This document shows positions 13,501 to 20,978 of a DNA stretch of 64,000 nucleotides, piece after piece. The stretch comes from a virus, in IMG/VR virus record IMGVR_UViG_3300020385_000005, positions 64,001-128,000 of that record. One strand, given 5' to 3'. The notes below the pieces were generated by a model. That model worked only from the letters and a program-made list of their open reading frames with translations. It searched no databases and was not told the origin of the DNA. A program made the translations under genes and the position numbers. Each line of letters begins with the position of its first letter. Within the stretch, counting starts at the first letter, position 1.

Positions 13501-15022
13501 GAAAACAAAAGAACGTTTTATGCCTTTCAGGCAATTTCACTTAGTTTCGTCAAAGCGAAACTTGATGTCTAATAATATAATTATTTCCTCTCATAATATG
13601 ATAAATGCAGTAAGCGTAAACTTTATCAACAATATGAAGGACCAAAAAGATAAAGCAAAAAAGAAAGGAAGTAAAGACGGATTGGCCGAGACAGATGGAT
13701 CTTGGTCTCCACATCTATCCAAGTATGGAGATAGAATCGAAACTTTAAGATTTAGAGCCAATAGAAACATCGGGATGGGGTCGTTAAAAGAGAAGACGGT
13801 TTCTTCTCGTAATATTATTGGTCCAAGTAATGCATTGCGATATGGGTTGGGAGAGCTTCTTTATGGCACAAGGAAAATGTATGAAGGGTCTTTAACAATA
13901 TTGGGTGATACAAAAATCAATCCATGGGATGTAATAATCTTACATGATGACATAACGAATATGTATGGCCCTGTCGAAGTTTGCTCTGTAACACATATGC
14001 TTTCTTTTGAGACTGGTTTTATCACTGATGTTGAAGTAAATGCACTAGTAACTTCAAATGAAGAATTGACTCATCCAATGATAAGTCAAAGCTTAGTTTA
14101 TGAAACTAGAGCAAAGATATTTGATGAGTACAACAATTTGAATGCGCTGGGCTCTGATAGCCAGCAGAGAGAAAACACAGTAAGAGGGATCGTAGAAGAA
14201 GAAGTTACGAAACTAATTAACGATACTTTAAAAGAAGGTGCAGGAGGAATCAGAAGAAATATAGGCGTTGGATTCTCAACAGACGCAGGTGGCGTTTCGC
14301 CTGAAAAACGGGAAAAGTTGATTAAACATATTACTCAAAGAACTTTAGATTCCTATAAACGCAGTGGCAATGATTTTAGAGCAGGATTTATAAATGATAT
14401 AGTTCCTGCAGACGCAACTATTCCGGCAGAGTTAACTGAGATATTAAGCGATGCTGGAGCAGGTAGCGCGTTGTTCTCGGGAACGTATCTGGTAGGTGAA
14501 GCTATTCGAAGGCTTTCAACGGGTGGAGGGTTATCACTTTATGGCGGTGGCCCATGGAAAATGGGAATATTTTTTGCAAGCTCCCTACTTCTTTCACAGT
14601 CTGGAGACACTATAAACAGAGTATTAAGCAATTCATATAATAGTGGTAGCCTTGGAAAGAATATCTTTAGACAACATATTCTCTCAAGAATGGAAAATGG
14701 GAATCTAATTCAACTCTACCCTTTAGTTAAAGATGGATTGCCATTAGTAACAGGTGGATTTGAAGAAGTAGATGAAACTGAAAAATGGAATAATATGTTA
14801 GGATATATTTATCATGGTTCTTCTAGTGCTATTAAAGGTTACCTGAAACGACAGCAAGAATTAAAGTCGTATGGAGATCGAGTTTTAGAAGCATATGATG
14901 CAAGTGAATTGGATTCACTTAAATCAACAGTTGTGATAAATTTCAGTAAAGCAATATCACCGTTTGTAGGTAAGAAACCAGCTAGCCGACTTTTAGGCTA
15001 CGTATTCATGGATGAAGACTAA
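4547..15022 (+). CDS. Giant tail hub / baseplate protein with M15 peptidase and amidase domains
   Basis: A 3491-residue protein that appears to join the tail hub to two cell-wall hydrolases. Residues about 1-160 resemble phage tail/baseplate proteins. Residues about 915-1060 look like a peptidase M15 (VanY/endolysin) domain: SNHFTGAGVD gives H949 and D956, and FIHLD gives H1053 and D1055. Residues about 1175-1355 look like an amidase_2 domain (N-acetylmuramoyl-L-alanine amidase): IVLHHGG (H1190/H1191), HHAQGHNG (1235-1242), SHGNVAGAH and WDP (H1332, D1345). Residues about 2340-2430 (VQLRAGY, then SGKITDI, then VQSFGNEL) and 3085-3170 resemble gpD/gp27-like hub domains. Hydrophobic stretches lie near 1670-1700, 2494-2515, 2728-2765 and 3309-3350. 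It probably sits at the tail tip and cuts peptidoglycan during DNA entry. Hydrolase calls are firm from motifs; the hub call rests on similarity and on gp25 and J genes nearby. Confidence 0.8.
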   Translation: MRQLNNIPNLFNDEAPNFTLNDIELHVPPTAISVHKEGLEYSWKTLRSKVSTKVASGNGTYHVQVSITFAPDSLVLLHRLIAQVRNNPFIMVKNNFITASLSETHAIKTQPNYFTLFGMNIANHPSSPGAFLVELDLRYFNYKPFGRSLLFKNDYVTKVETSRDIREYVHSVFPNYGSNKSELKPILRRTQNIPWVKSSVRRIQIKNGFWFLKDVSNPSNRISGGLINEATKSNAYKRYANFLQLKYLYENFGISIIKKDAIRESEDIHNVIKISDKLYKLFQGIEINSDTPIRVVGLHEMKDGEGNIDEELVNFRRDLIHAMLVSGMNTKIVVKEFKSLNLGGNFMFRYRKTLRRGIGKGKNEQEQDKKIQENRKKIFEMFSSYEAHEAHKAKTTSELQREAGGEVVLELDSNRNLNFAVPLFPNKNFYSQYAAVDQKYSAPGKKVTINNGNAERYIIRNVAAWDPLDSTNLAFPVLTIAKGYIEHVGSDTVKITTAISRGETVIYTGLQINDDIKDWIRQQGEVEFPAGTMIGFFTQSNKFDLQISSQLMNEIGISLTGKAIDVDYDVTKSKKYKEKVGTHKLDPDGKSFLTKKDAPFINNIKRLIDVEGFSQYIYRSGLENVFQKALILSFDSNFQERDIENITGKSVGDLNADSIPKFEQEITNASCSLRNIISSIPILGYAYPTHQFLGSVEPVYQFNFIGHTGTDGLPHKIKELENIRAHTAYMAKNFPQIPDAANIIVECLLTKLVGSFKYSNSDEKVIEHKDGTAVLREVKPNFLISSTDTFTIEGSPGAVGLNFRFSESKSYDEEEMGLIKTSEVDENYLGRYASVIQNQGVPIGNYSGMQGVKRSYSTAKYVPKFWNTIHFKSASYYALSKRHIRKTYQDHLIGDIDTNAFDFCKDYLDPIQGFLDIYTSKYRKIKGGKIALFSTLDKQGGGRSTKSNHFTGAGVDFRIEHMHVVEAAAILELLEEHRFFHDSIGIRKGVKNRKRILGIGVYGSVAYSSTENLTKDILIDSALHDNWFDPDKNEAFVMRKQDKHWVRSNGFIHLDANMKVTDEGIRTGVYPVNTTRRRWGGKDGLDKFDNYRNFWSDKIESVKKKILPFFRNALDEYLRKKEADDQAAGEASTDGLIVNGVGHQINTRGLFKFENFKSNRDIDIENDTSRLPNQVGPERELVNIKYIVLHHGGHNTEMLKQVWAGTTTSSNIGVALEKDGTIRISQMVDLANRTHHAQGHNGNSIGIDFALSPVVTNSKRYGLRVIDNPVGAGPKKIVELPDSIINAMAQLIAEIHRIMEWGTPVVIPKEDHETREYTTQQIINNGWTVVSHGNVAGAHQPGRWDPQYALGRLDTALGNLTLLEVEAADSEQNEEEEGEVANQTAGTVPDSRETASEENYKFASSKPEDLIKFLEDNQGAMGLSEIDIRKALTYEVRMGAKYRRSVTKYNFEIDSNAGKYELKFLPPRGTAALTDGQKKIIEAIQKYYARELSVQTKTSSEHDTKVTTSVKGNKSAGYGFTEVKTSQGDFKSKSIHFIESELQAKTAQRDALGKARKTNNKLLKSFTELASVMLTEPYLYTDTKEEFIAEMKFIQKELYNFAVLPVYYNSIEKLFTGHSTIDEAQKEITRSRHWGTATGSTIGAGVGGKALYNRHVQKKLGTAVAAKGLAKLGGRLVPYVGWGLLLLDLIYLTEALTTGLDSDSKEQLRRYKLAKKEHNERLNEKGSFLEYIKYYADNKEAILGKKTSISKQGIKKIGNFLDEIGDSDGVSPAINNYVKPIYTELSIFETFNKLALNLETDSRARDLIKTSIRNNSKLVDDEGKIDKNLSNFALADELTMKGIKHYLNFIFKIPAVNVNWSSFDEENAGDIFKTRVENYGHAGGMKGSDFVDYRISFSSNENDTVYWPHTQLPRTTIREWADILTFKDVKKFPYLLNYQVSDISRTEKISGLDKYFEEVVTKEGLKKQNRVKLAYLKSLLKVLLEENMHLNPSIVEKSKDPVLLRVLDGSTVFDLLEANAYPDIDLPQDPENPYNNSNLSPCFYYNDPNDFQEDQLKAIRNNKNMTHAAKKILASSVQFQKGLRAGIFTGAESKLEVDGEQGSIIKELVDSTEIMRSTSDFLLSGPEDSQRAAYVAPTKIGLFDGDTKSANDDWEKAPIEVSTSTESLKSENVIKHLYTSIDNTITDANERIDTVYNDSSREFQRINSAFGSSLGFKLKSSLIEEIKKSGDDETKRSFGTEMQQDYSENALLGLSEDSSKNIYRLKTIKNAFPTFRLYLIEEDEVYSDRLTAFDDFFYYNSVISFNVHNSRELAASTATIQLQNISGILDGTKKKVLRDVDLDPNVKEENMRKEGNFIDSIVLRPGVTVQLRAGYESNTNNLDILISGKITDINYAQNNTICNITVQSFGNELTALRKGNGNKDNNQASVFYSTHQLLGSMMMSDELKHFGRSKVGAVFQTGEYKDYSLDLDLYKKESSFNFSLSRNFFDWVRDNTFGIGIGVGLLTLGGPALRMGMNLKYIKSIRSWYTTAARAPGASRAFTWSYAAGKFTHAVVSKPVSWLNPFGISGTAKKLIIKRAQFLQSNLYSMAARTPTTVTRTKVISTLDDALEFLFQANQTGAIQSLPALSGGMASLLSATPFRSSVAAHGYLQGSVVHVFKKMANLLPFGSVKPGSELGEAFLKQMILKQKGFTALGLNGLAPSALSKGWLATRMGADVAIRSYASVRLPLMIGGGGLAIAGLLAGIDVAVDSLKYLYYSIVGSFSEDKNKLKKKKYLSPQDDNIFAPHPAQYMKNIPKKNPSYGTSFLNASSEHLEDIWMTSKDIINKASWGVINITNSDKLKKLKLNPFKLMDKRLDVKTFENPFVVSGQTIWEILHECTLRHPGYIYGVRPYGNSLEYRVFFGVPSQRYWGKKISNNEIRKLNKIHSELRLLNLDKKKSLTIDTIKQIFPKEYALYKDSYNDTETESLKKHFTIRAFDYYLKKTKERFMPFRQFHLVSSKRNLMSNNIIISSHNMINAVSVNFINNMKDQKDKAKKKGSKDGLAETDGSWSPHLSKYGDRIETLRFRANRNIGMGSLKEKTVSSRNIIGPSNALRYGLGELLYGTRKMYEGSLTILGDTKINPWDVIILHDDITNMYGPVEVCSVTHMLSFETGFITDVEVNALVTSNEELTHPMISQSLVYETRAKIFDEYNNLNALGSDSQQRENTVRGIVEEEVTKLINDTLKEGAGGIRRNIGVGFSTDAGGVSPEKREKLIKHITQRTLDSYKRSGNDFRAGFINDIVPADATIPAELTEILSDAGAGSALFSGTYLVGEAIRRLSTGGGLSLYGGGPWKMGIFFASSLLLSQSGDTINRVLSNSYNSGSLGKNIFRQHILSRMENGNLIQLYPLVKDGLPLVTGGFEEVDETEKWNNMLGYIYHGSSSAIKGYLKRQQELKSYGDRVLEAYDASELDSLKSTVVINFSKAISPFVGKKPASRLLGYVFMDED

Positions 15023-15540
15023 TGTCTAGACGAACCACATTCTCAGCCGAAAGGCAAAAGAACGATTACGAATCTCTAAATAATATGAACACAGGGATTG
15101 TAATAAAATGTACAATCTTAGATATATGCGGAGCACATAATCCTGTTACCCCATACATAGATGTTGAACTAGATGAAGAGGGAATCCCTATGGAGGGGTT
15201 CTTTGGAAGCGGGATTCATTTTATAGTTTTCGATCACATCAATAAAGAAATGACCAATGTTATATGGAAGAAATCAAACGATGAATTGAGGACTTGTTAT
15301 GGAACAGATTCCAATATTGTTGGACGAGAAATATCGCTTCATTGCTTAGCTAACAATAAGCAATCAATTGAAAACGCTATTATAGAGTGGGAAAGAGAAG
15401 ATGACATCCTTTTTGAAAGAGAGACCTGCTATATATCCTTGTCAGGAATATCTGGTGCAACCGTTAATGATTGGGAAGCGCAAATGAAAGCTTTTGAACA
15501 AGCAGGTATTGGCAAAGGAAGAAGGTGGAATAGACCATGA
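15022..15540 (+). CDS. Hypothetical baseplate-region protein
   Basis: 172 residues; not recognised. Its ATG shares one base with the stop of the giant hub gene (TAATG), and its own stop overlaps the next ATG (ATGA), so it is translationally coupled on both sides. The protein is soluble-looking, with no signal peptide or membrane segment, beta-rich in the middle, and basic at the C-terminus (GKGRRWNRP). Lying between the hub and the gp25-like wedge gene, it is likely a small hub, spike or wedge component. That role is inferred from position only. Confidence 0.6.
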   Translation: MSRRTTFSAERQKNDYESLNNMNTGIVIKCTILDICGAHNPVTPYIDVELDEEGIPMEGFFGSGIHFIVFDHINKEMTNVIWKKSNDELRTCYGTDSNIVGREISLHCLANNKQSIENAIIEWEREDDILFERETCYISLSGISGATVNDWEAQMKAFEQAGIGKGRRWNRP

Positions 15541-15890
15541 GTAGTAAAATCATAAAATCACAATTTAACGATTCTTGTATTTCAGGACTGCACCTTTCAT
15601 TAGAAAGTAGTGCGTTGTTTGCTAATCGAAACAAATTGGTTTGTTTAGAGGTTGGTCGAGATGGAATCAACTTGCAGCCAGGGCCTGGTGGAACTCTTTT
15701 TTTGAATACTTGGAATGTTGAAGGGCCGTTGTATCGTCAAAGTATGCCCCCAATGGATTTTCTTCCAAATATACCTTATATAAATATGACGCCAAGAAAA
15801 CGTTTCAACCTCCCCGCAGGAGGAGCAGTTGAATGTGGAATTTGCGTTGGTGCTTTTGCAGCAGTTTTAGGAGGAATCCCAAATGCGTAA
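15537..15890 (+). CDS. Hypothetical small baseplate-region protein
   Basis: 117 residues; not recognised. It overlaps the previous gene by four bases (ATGA) and the next by eight. The centre is rich in Gly and Pro (LQPGPGGTLFLNTWN) and carries several aromatic residues, and the C-terminus is small-residue rich and hydrophobic (CGICVGAFAAVLGGIPNA). It looks compact and beta-rich, which would suit a spike-tip or hub-cap protein. No PAAR zinc-binding pattern could be seen, so I do not call it one. Role inferred from position. Confidence 0.55.
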   Translation: MSSKIIKSQFNDSCISGLHLSLESSALFANRNKLVCLEVGRDGINLQPGPGGTLFLNTWNVEGPLYRQSMPPMDFLPNIPYINMTPRKRFNLPAGGAVECGICVGAFAAVLGGIPNA

Positions 15891-16338
15891 TGAAAAATTT
15901 GATTTAATCTGGTCTGAAGATGGAGAGATCTTATTCGATGAAAGTATTAATGATTTTAAAAAGGGTTACGAAAGTGAATATGAACCACTTACACAAACCA
16001 TCTTGAAGCGAATACAATCTGCAGACGAGGATTGGGGGTTAGAGGGAAGCATTGCTTCGAACTTGAATTATCTTCGAGGGAGCAATTTAAATCCAGAGAT
16101 AGTAGAAGAAGCAAAAGGGATGATATTTTCATGCTTAACGAAGGATGGATTTGTTGACCCAGAGAAAATAAGAATAGAAGCTGAATCTTTTAGAAAAGAT
16201 ATTCTACTTTTTAACATATCAATATATGTTAATGAAAATGATTTTTATAACGTGTATAATTTAGGGGTGTCTTACGATATGCGAGACAATCGTTGCATAC
16301 CTCGATACATACAAGGAAAGAGTGCAAGAAATGGCTAG
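15883..16338 (+). CDS. Baseplate wedge protein, gp25-like
   Basis: 151 residues, the usual size for the T4 gp25/P2 gpW family of baseplate wedge proteins, which connect the hub to the outer baseplate and start sheath assembly. The family features visible are an N-terminal segment with a helix ending in DWGL, then SIASNLNYLRG, a helix leading to LTKDGFVDPEKIRI, and a beta strand LLFNISIYVN. The start has a strong ribosome binding site (taggagga, eight bases before the ATG). The stop lies inside the J-like gene that follows, the normal order of gp25 then J (gp6) in contractile-tailed phages. Confidence 0.82.
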   Translation: MRNEKFDLIWSEDGEILFDESINDFKKGYESEYEPLTQTILKRIQSADEDWGLEGSIASNLNYLRGSNLNPEIVEEAKGMIFSCLTKDGFVDPEKIRIEAESFRKDILLFNISIYVNENDFYNVYNLGVSYDMRDNRCIPRYIQGKSARNG

Positions 16339-17575
16339 ACCTGCTTTTACAATAGAAGAAAGAAGAATAAAAAATAATTTGTTTGGAAATATGCAAAATA
16401 GATTTGGCAATATTTCTGAGAATAGAGATTCTACTTTTAGCACTTTTTCTGAAACAATTGGAGATGAATTAAATCTTATCCGAAGAGAGATTGTCCAAGA
16501 GTTTGAAGGCATGCAAGTTTCTAACGCTACGGGAGAAATGTTAGATAACGTCGCAATGGAGCAATACGGGTTGCTTAGAAAGCCGGCAACATATGCAGAA
16601 ACCTATGTTGATGAAGCTAATGTATACTTTTATGTAGAGGAAGGAAATTTTGGAGACATCAACGGGGGTGGCGATATTACAATTCCAGCAGGAACGTTAA
16701 TATCAGCAAGACCTAGTAATATAGATTCAAATTTAGTTTATGAAGTATTATATGATTATATTTTAGACGCAGAAGCAAAAGTGCAATACTGCACAGTAAG
16801 AAGCGTTAATACAGGGTACAGCCAAAATATAGATAAAGATTCTCTAGTTTTTCATAATTTTGATGCATATACATTGGCAAATCAAAATAAACTTAAAGTA
16901 AAGAATAGATTCGCAATACTCAATGGCAGTGATGTTGAATCAGATATTATATTTAGATCAAGATTAAATAATTTTCTGACTGCAGCAATAAATCTAAACG
17001 AAGATTGGGTGACATTAAAAGCAATAATGATTCCCGGTGTTACTGAAATCAAAATGCTACCAAATTATTTTGGTATCGGAAGTTTAGGTTTGATTGTTTT
17101 TGGGAGTGGCAGAGAGAGTAGCGATCAATTAATTGAATTAGTTCAAAATCGAGTAACAGAGATTGCGAGTCCAGGGACTACAATAGATGTAGTAGGGGGT
17201 ATAACGACTTATATTGATTTTGACATTCGAGTATACGTTAAAAGAAATTTGTCTATTATTGATCGAGATGCAATAGTAAATGATGTGAAACGATTCGTCT
17301 ATCAAGTAATTGAATCTGCAGAAAGCAAGGGTGCTGTTCGCTTAACGGAGATAAGTAATTTTATTATCTCTAGAATTCCCGGTGACAATATTATATCTTT
17401 TGGGGGGAAAAAAAATGGAAGTATTTTTGAAAAAGTATTTCAAAGAAAAACAGATCGATTTAATTCTCTACCTGAGTATAAAGAAGAAATAGTAGGGAAT
17501 GAGATCATATTGAATGATGATGAAAGAGTGTCTTTTGGAATCGTAAATGTCATTCTAGAAGAAGGTGAACTATGA
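16331..17575 (+). CDS. Baseplate J-like protein
   Basis: 414 residues from the ATG at 16331. A GTG nine bases upstream (16322) would add MQE; I prefer the ATG, since MARPAFTI is a sensible start and aaggaaagag lies ahead. J/gp6-like proteins form the inner ring of the baseplate wedge. Features seen are an N-terminal helical part ending in NATGEMLDNVAMEQYGLLR, the typical ITIPAGTLISA segment around residue 117, a middle region with sequence like ARVKNRF...D(I)FRSRL, and the C-terminal part with TEIASPGTTIDVVGG followed by YIDFDIRVYVKR. The stop overlaps the next start (ATGA). Together with the gp25-like gene, this is the strongest evidence for a contractile-type baseplate. Confidence 0.85.
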   Translation: MARPAFTIEERRIKNNLFGNMQNRFGNISENRDSTFSTFSETIGDELNLIRREIVQEFEGMQVSNATGEMLDNVAMEQYGLLRKPATYAETYVDEANVYFYVEEGNFGDINGGGDITIPAGTLISARPSNIDSNLVYEVLYDYILDAEAKVQYCTVRSVNTGYSQNIDKDSLVFHNFDAYTLANQNKLKVKNRFAILNGSDVESDIIFRSRLNNFLTAAINLNEDWVTLKAIMIPGVTEIKMLPNYFGIGSLGLIVFGSGRESSDQLIELVQNRVTEIASPGTTIDVVGGITTYIDFDIRVYVKRNLSIIDRDAIVNDVKRFVYQVIESAESKGAVRLTEISNFIISRIPGDNIISFGGKKNGSIFEKVFQRKTDRFNSLPEYKEEIVGNEIILNDDERVSFGIVNVILEEGEL

Positions 17576-20460
17576 GCTATATGGGCCGAAGCCTAAGAAA
17601 TAGGTTCCCATTGTGGAGTGAAACTAGACGCAATGAATCTTCAAACAGCGCAATGCTTCTTGACGCTATTGGAGAAAGCATCGATGAAGAAAGATATTCT
17701 TTTCTTCAAACAAAAGTGGCACAATATAGTTTGACAGGAAACGCTACACCTGAGTTCGGACATTTTTTTAAATTTGAACCGTTAAAACTAGATGAATACC
17801 TTAACTATGTAAAGGAGAGTAGTTTATTTGAAAACTTGAGATGTACAGCAATTATGAATGGACAAGAAGTATTTTTGGCGCCTAAATACTCATATAGAGA
17901 TATGATTCTAAGTGCACCGACAAGACAAAGCAGTCATTTTTTAAAAAAAGAAAATGTTAGATTACTATCGGTAGTAGAAGATGAGAACATTTTATTAAAT
18001 ACAGACAGTCATTTTCATTTTCAAAATCGTGCAACAAACATGAATATGAAATATACATTTAACGGAATGTTTGATTTTAAAAATGATTATAAAAAGATTT
18101 ATATAAAAATTGAAAATTCAAGTTTATATAATTCAATCAGAGATGATGAAAATTTCAACAATCATTATTCTATAATTTTAAGAGGCAAAGATGAAGCGGA
18201 TTACGAAGTAGAAGAAATTATCGAAGTGAAAGATGATGGAACTTATGTCAGTAAAACTTGGTTTAAGTCTTTGGAACCACTTATCGAGAATAATGAGCAT
18301 AGAGGTGGAGGAAGTGTAGAAACCTATGGTTTTAATGGAGATATAAAATTTTACACTGCGCCGATAGAAACTTTTTCACAAATAAATAATAGCTCGTTAA
18401 TTGTGAAGATCTCTAATGAAATTGGCTTTAATACTTTAAGTGAAAACAATATAGAATATGATTTGACACACAATACCATTAACCAGAAAGAAGTTTCTTT
18501 TTTGGAATATTCATTTAGGTCTTATGAAAGCGGAACTGATTACAAGCAGTCAGCAGCAGAAATGGATCCGTCAGATTTTAAAGAAACATTAAGTAAACGC
18601 GCAATTGTAAACGAAAATTTAGATCCAATTAAAATTGAAAGCTTTGCTATAGATAAAAATCGAAATAAGATATTAACAATTGATAAGAGCTTTAAATTAC
18701 GAGAATACAATGCGGCAAGAGAAGCCTTTAAGAGAAAGCGAATTTCAAGAACCCAAAGCATAGATTTTGCATTTGAAGCAGAGAATCAGCGAATCTTTTT
18801 AAACGAAACTATAAAACTGAACCTTCTTCTGGAGCGAGCAAAAGGGGGAATTCAATCTGTTTTTATCGGAAGGCATACGCCTGAAAGGCGATTGTCTTAT
18901 GTGGAGGACTCAGATTTTAATTTTGAATTCTTGCAAGAAGACATGAGTTGGAATGATAACTTTTATTATTTCAGTAGTAAGCTTAGCGATGATAGCTATC
19001 AAGAATTTAATTCTATGGAATTTTTATGTGACCATTCAGAGTTGGGTCAGTACGATTATTATGTTTTTACTTTAAAAAACTATATAGCTGATGAAAGTTA
19101 TTTAAATAAAGTAAAAACAGGCGTAATTCCAGAGAATGAATTCAAAGCACTTCTAGAGGAAAAACGTAGAGAATTCAATCAGAAAGACTTATTGATTAAC
19201 AATTATTCAGTTTTATGTGAAGAGATGAGCCCTGAGTTTTTCATACAGTTAGATGAAACTGGGATACTGAATGAAATTAAGGTACTCGAAGGTATAGAGT
19301 TAGGCGGAATACCAAGTTTGCCAATACATGGTAGTGATACAAGTGACATTCCAGAAGCAACGAATTTTATAGATGCTGAAGATTATAGCCTAGCTATTTG
19401 GTTCGAAAACACAGAAAATGATTTATATTTATCGATAAACCATGAAGATAAAAATTATATTTTTAAAATTAAAAGATTTTATGATTATATTTTCTATGAT
19501 TATTTAAGTGGACATGGAATATCGATAGAGGATTATGATCAACTTAATATAGTGGTAAATGAAGCATATGATTTCAGAATCTTTGGAGCTAATAGTGAAG
19601 AGCCAAATAGGCTAATAAAGACACGGAATAGCACCTGGATAGATGAAATAGGTTTTCGTTATGGAGTTAGTAGGGAGGTAAACGAAAGTTTAAATGATTA
19701 CAGGCATCGAATTTACAAAGTAGTAAAAGGAACTTTAAAAAGAGAAAAAGATTCTTTTTATAAATCACTAGGGTATATTACTGCAATGTCTGATGTTAAT
19801 ATCTTTAGAATAACCAAAGTAAATTCAGAAGATGATATAGAAATCAATATTACATCCAATAGAATTCATATCAAAGTGGACGGTGCATTAGTTTATGAAA
19901 ATAGATTTGAAAATCTAAAATTTTTAATAGATGTCTTTAATTTATTTGATGGGCTAAACTATCTTGATATTGAAACATTAGAAGAAGGAGATGCTTGGTG
20001 GTATAAGCGATCAAGCAACTTAATGCCAGCATCTACTAAGCGACAAAAAATAAATCTAGCGATTAATACTCAATCTAAAAAATTGCCTGATGAAAATGTA
20101 TTCGCAATAAAAGACTTGAATGGCGATTTTTTAAATTCAGTTTCTGAAGAGCAAATTGTTTCGCCATATAATTATTCATTAGAAAACAATGTATTGCATA
20201 AGTATAAATTAGCTGAAGAATCAGTAACATATACTTATCAAAAATTCCCTTTAGATTTGAAATGGTTACCGATAAAAGCGTGCAGCGTAACAGATGTTAA
20301 TTTTGAAGATATAATAAAAACTACAATATATGATAATGAGAATTACGGAACACTAACAGGGCTAGAAGAAGAAAAAGAAACAGAAAGATTACTATCTCAA
20401 GATGGATCTGTTATTGTTAATCAAATCTTATCTAAGCAAAACACTTACTGGGGTAAATAG
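17572..20460 (+). CDS. Large baseplate/tail structural protein
   Basis: 962 residues, no signal peptide or membrane segment; family not recognised. Its ATG overlaps the J-like gene stop by four bases. The N-terminus (residues 1-80) is a short helical region of the type seen in gpI-like or gp7-like proteins that follow J in baseplate operons. The rest is rich in Asp, Asn, Tyr and Phe and appears to be a chain of beta domains. From gene order it is likely a wedge or fibre-attachment component. The role is inferred. Confidence 0.6.
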   Translation: MSYMGRSLRNRFPLWSETRRNESSNSAMLLDAIGESIDEERYSFLQTKVAQYSLTGNATPEFGHFFKFEPLKLDEYLNYVKESSLFENLRCTAIMNGQEVFLAPKYSYRDMILSAPTRQSSHFLKKENVRLLSVVEDENILLNTDSHFHFQNRATNMNMKYTFNGMFDFKNDYKKIYIKIENSSLYNSIRDDENFNNHYSIILRGKDEADYEVEEIIEVKDDGTYVSKTWFKSLEPLIENNEHRGGGSVETYGFNGDIKFYTAPIETFSQINNSSLIVKISNEIGFNTLSENNIEYDLTHNTINQKEVSFLEYSFRSYESGTDYKQSAAEMDPSDFKETLSKRAIVNENLDPIKIESFAIDKNRNKILTIDKSFKLREYNAAREAFKRKRISRTQSIDFAFEAENQRIFLNETIKLNLLLERAKGGIQSVFIGRHTPERRLSYVEDSDFNFEFLQEDMSWNDNFYYFSSKLSDDSYQEFNSMEFLCDHSELGQYDYYVFTLKNYIADESYLNKVKTGVIPENEFKALLEEKRREFNQKDLLINNYSVLCEEMSPEFFIQLDETGILNEIKVLEGIELGGIPSLPIHGSDTSDIPEATNFIDAEDYSLAIWFENTENDLYLSINHEDKNYIFKIKRFYDYIFYDYLSGHGISIEDYDQLNIVVNEAYDFRIFGANSEEPNRLIKTRNSTWIDEIGFRYGVSREVNESLNDYRHRIYKVVKGTLKREKDSFYKSLGYITAMSDVNIFRITKVNSEDDIEINITSNRIHIKVDGALVYENRFENLKFLIDVFNLFDGLNYLDIETLEEGDAWWYKRSSNLMPASTKRQKINLAINTQSKKLPDENVFAIKDLNGDFLNSVSEEQIVSPYNYSLENNVLHKYKLAEESVTYTYQKFPLDLKWLPIKACSVTDVNFEDIIKTTIYDNENYGTLTGLEEEKETERLLSQDGSVIVNQILSKQNTYWGK

Positions 20461-20462
20461 TT

Positions 20463-20960
20463 ATGGCAATAAATGACAAGGCTACAGTTACATATTCATT
20501 CTATGTGGAAAGTAACAATCAAAGTGCAGCGGAGCTGAGCCCAGTGATAGAGAACTTTATCAGCATTGATGATGGTTTAGATTTAGTTGGAGAGCCAACT
20601 GCAACAGTTCCAGTAATTGAAGAAGTGGGCGCGGGATTTTATAAATTCTCATTCGAATGGGACAGAAGTAGTTCTCCAGAAGCGTATCTAATTAAAATAG
20701 ATACAACACTAAGTGAAGCTCCTGAAAGAATGATTACAATGAGAATTGAGCGGGCTGACTATGTTTCGGATGCAATCAAGAGAATTGTAGATATTGAACA
20801 AGGAACATGGGAGTTAGACTCTACAACCAATGAGCTGACAATTAAGCATGCAGGAACAGATACTGTATTGGGCCGTTGGGACCTTAAAGATTCTAGTGGA
20901 ATTACAGGTACGACAAGGAATCCGTTCTACAGGATTGCTAAAGATATTTCTCCGTATTAA
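20463..20960 (+). CDS. Small virion protein with a tail-appendage-like C-terminus
   Basis: 165 residues; start two bases after the previous stop. The N-terminal 95 residues look like an Ig-type beta sandwich (strands such as VTYSFYVES, AGFYKFSFEW, AYLIKIDTTL). The C-terminus has a pattern that recurs in phage tail-appendage proteins: a helix IKRIVDIEQ, GTWELD, a beta hairpin TNELTIKHAGTDTVL, then RWDLKDSSG. This segment usually serves as an assembly or adaptor module. I infer a small connector between baseplate and fibres; no enzyme motif is present. Confidence 0.55.
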   Translation: MAINDKATVTYSFYVESNNQSAAELSPVIENFISIDDGLDLVGEPTATVPVIEEVGAGFYKFSFEWDRSSSPEAYLIKIDTTLSEAPERMITMRIERADYVSDAIKRIVDIEQGTWELDSTTNELTIKHAGTDTVLGRWDLKDSSGITGTTRNPFYRIAKDISPY

Positions 20961-20978
20961 AAGAAGGAGAGTTTAACT

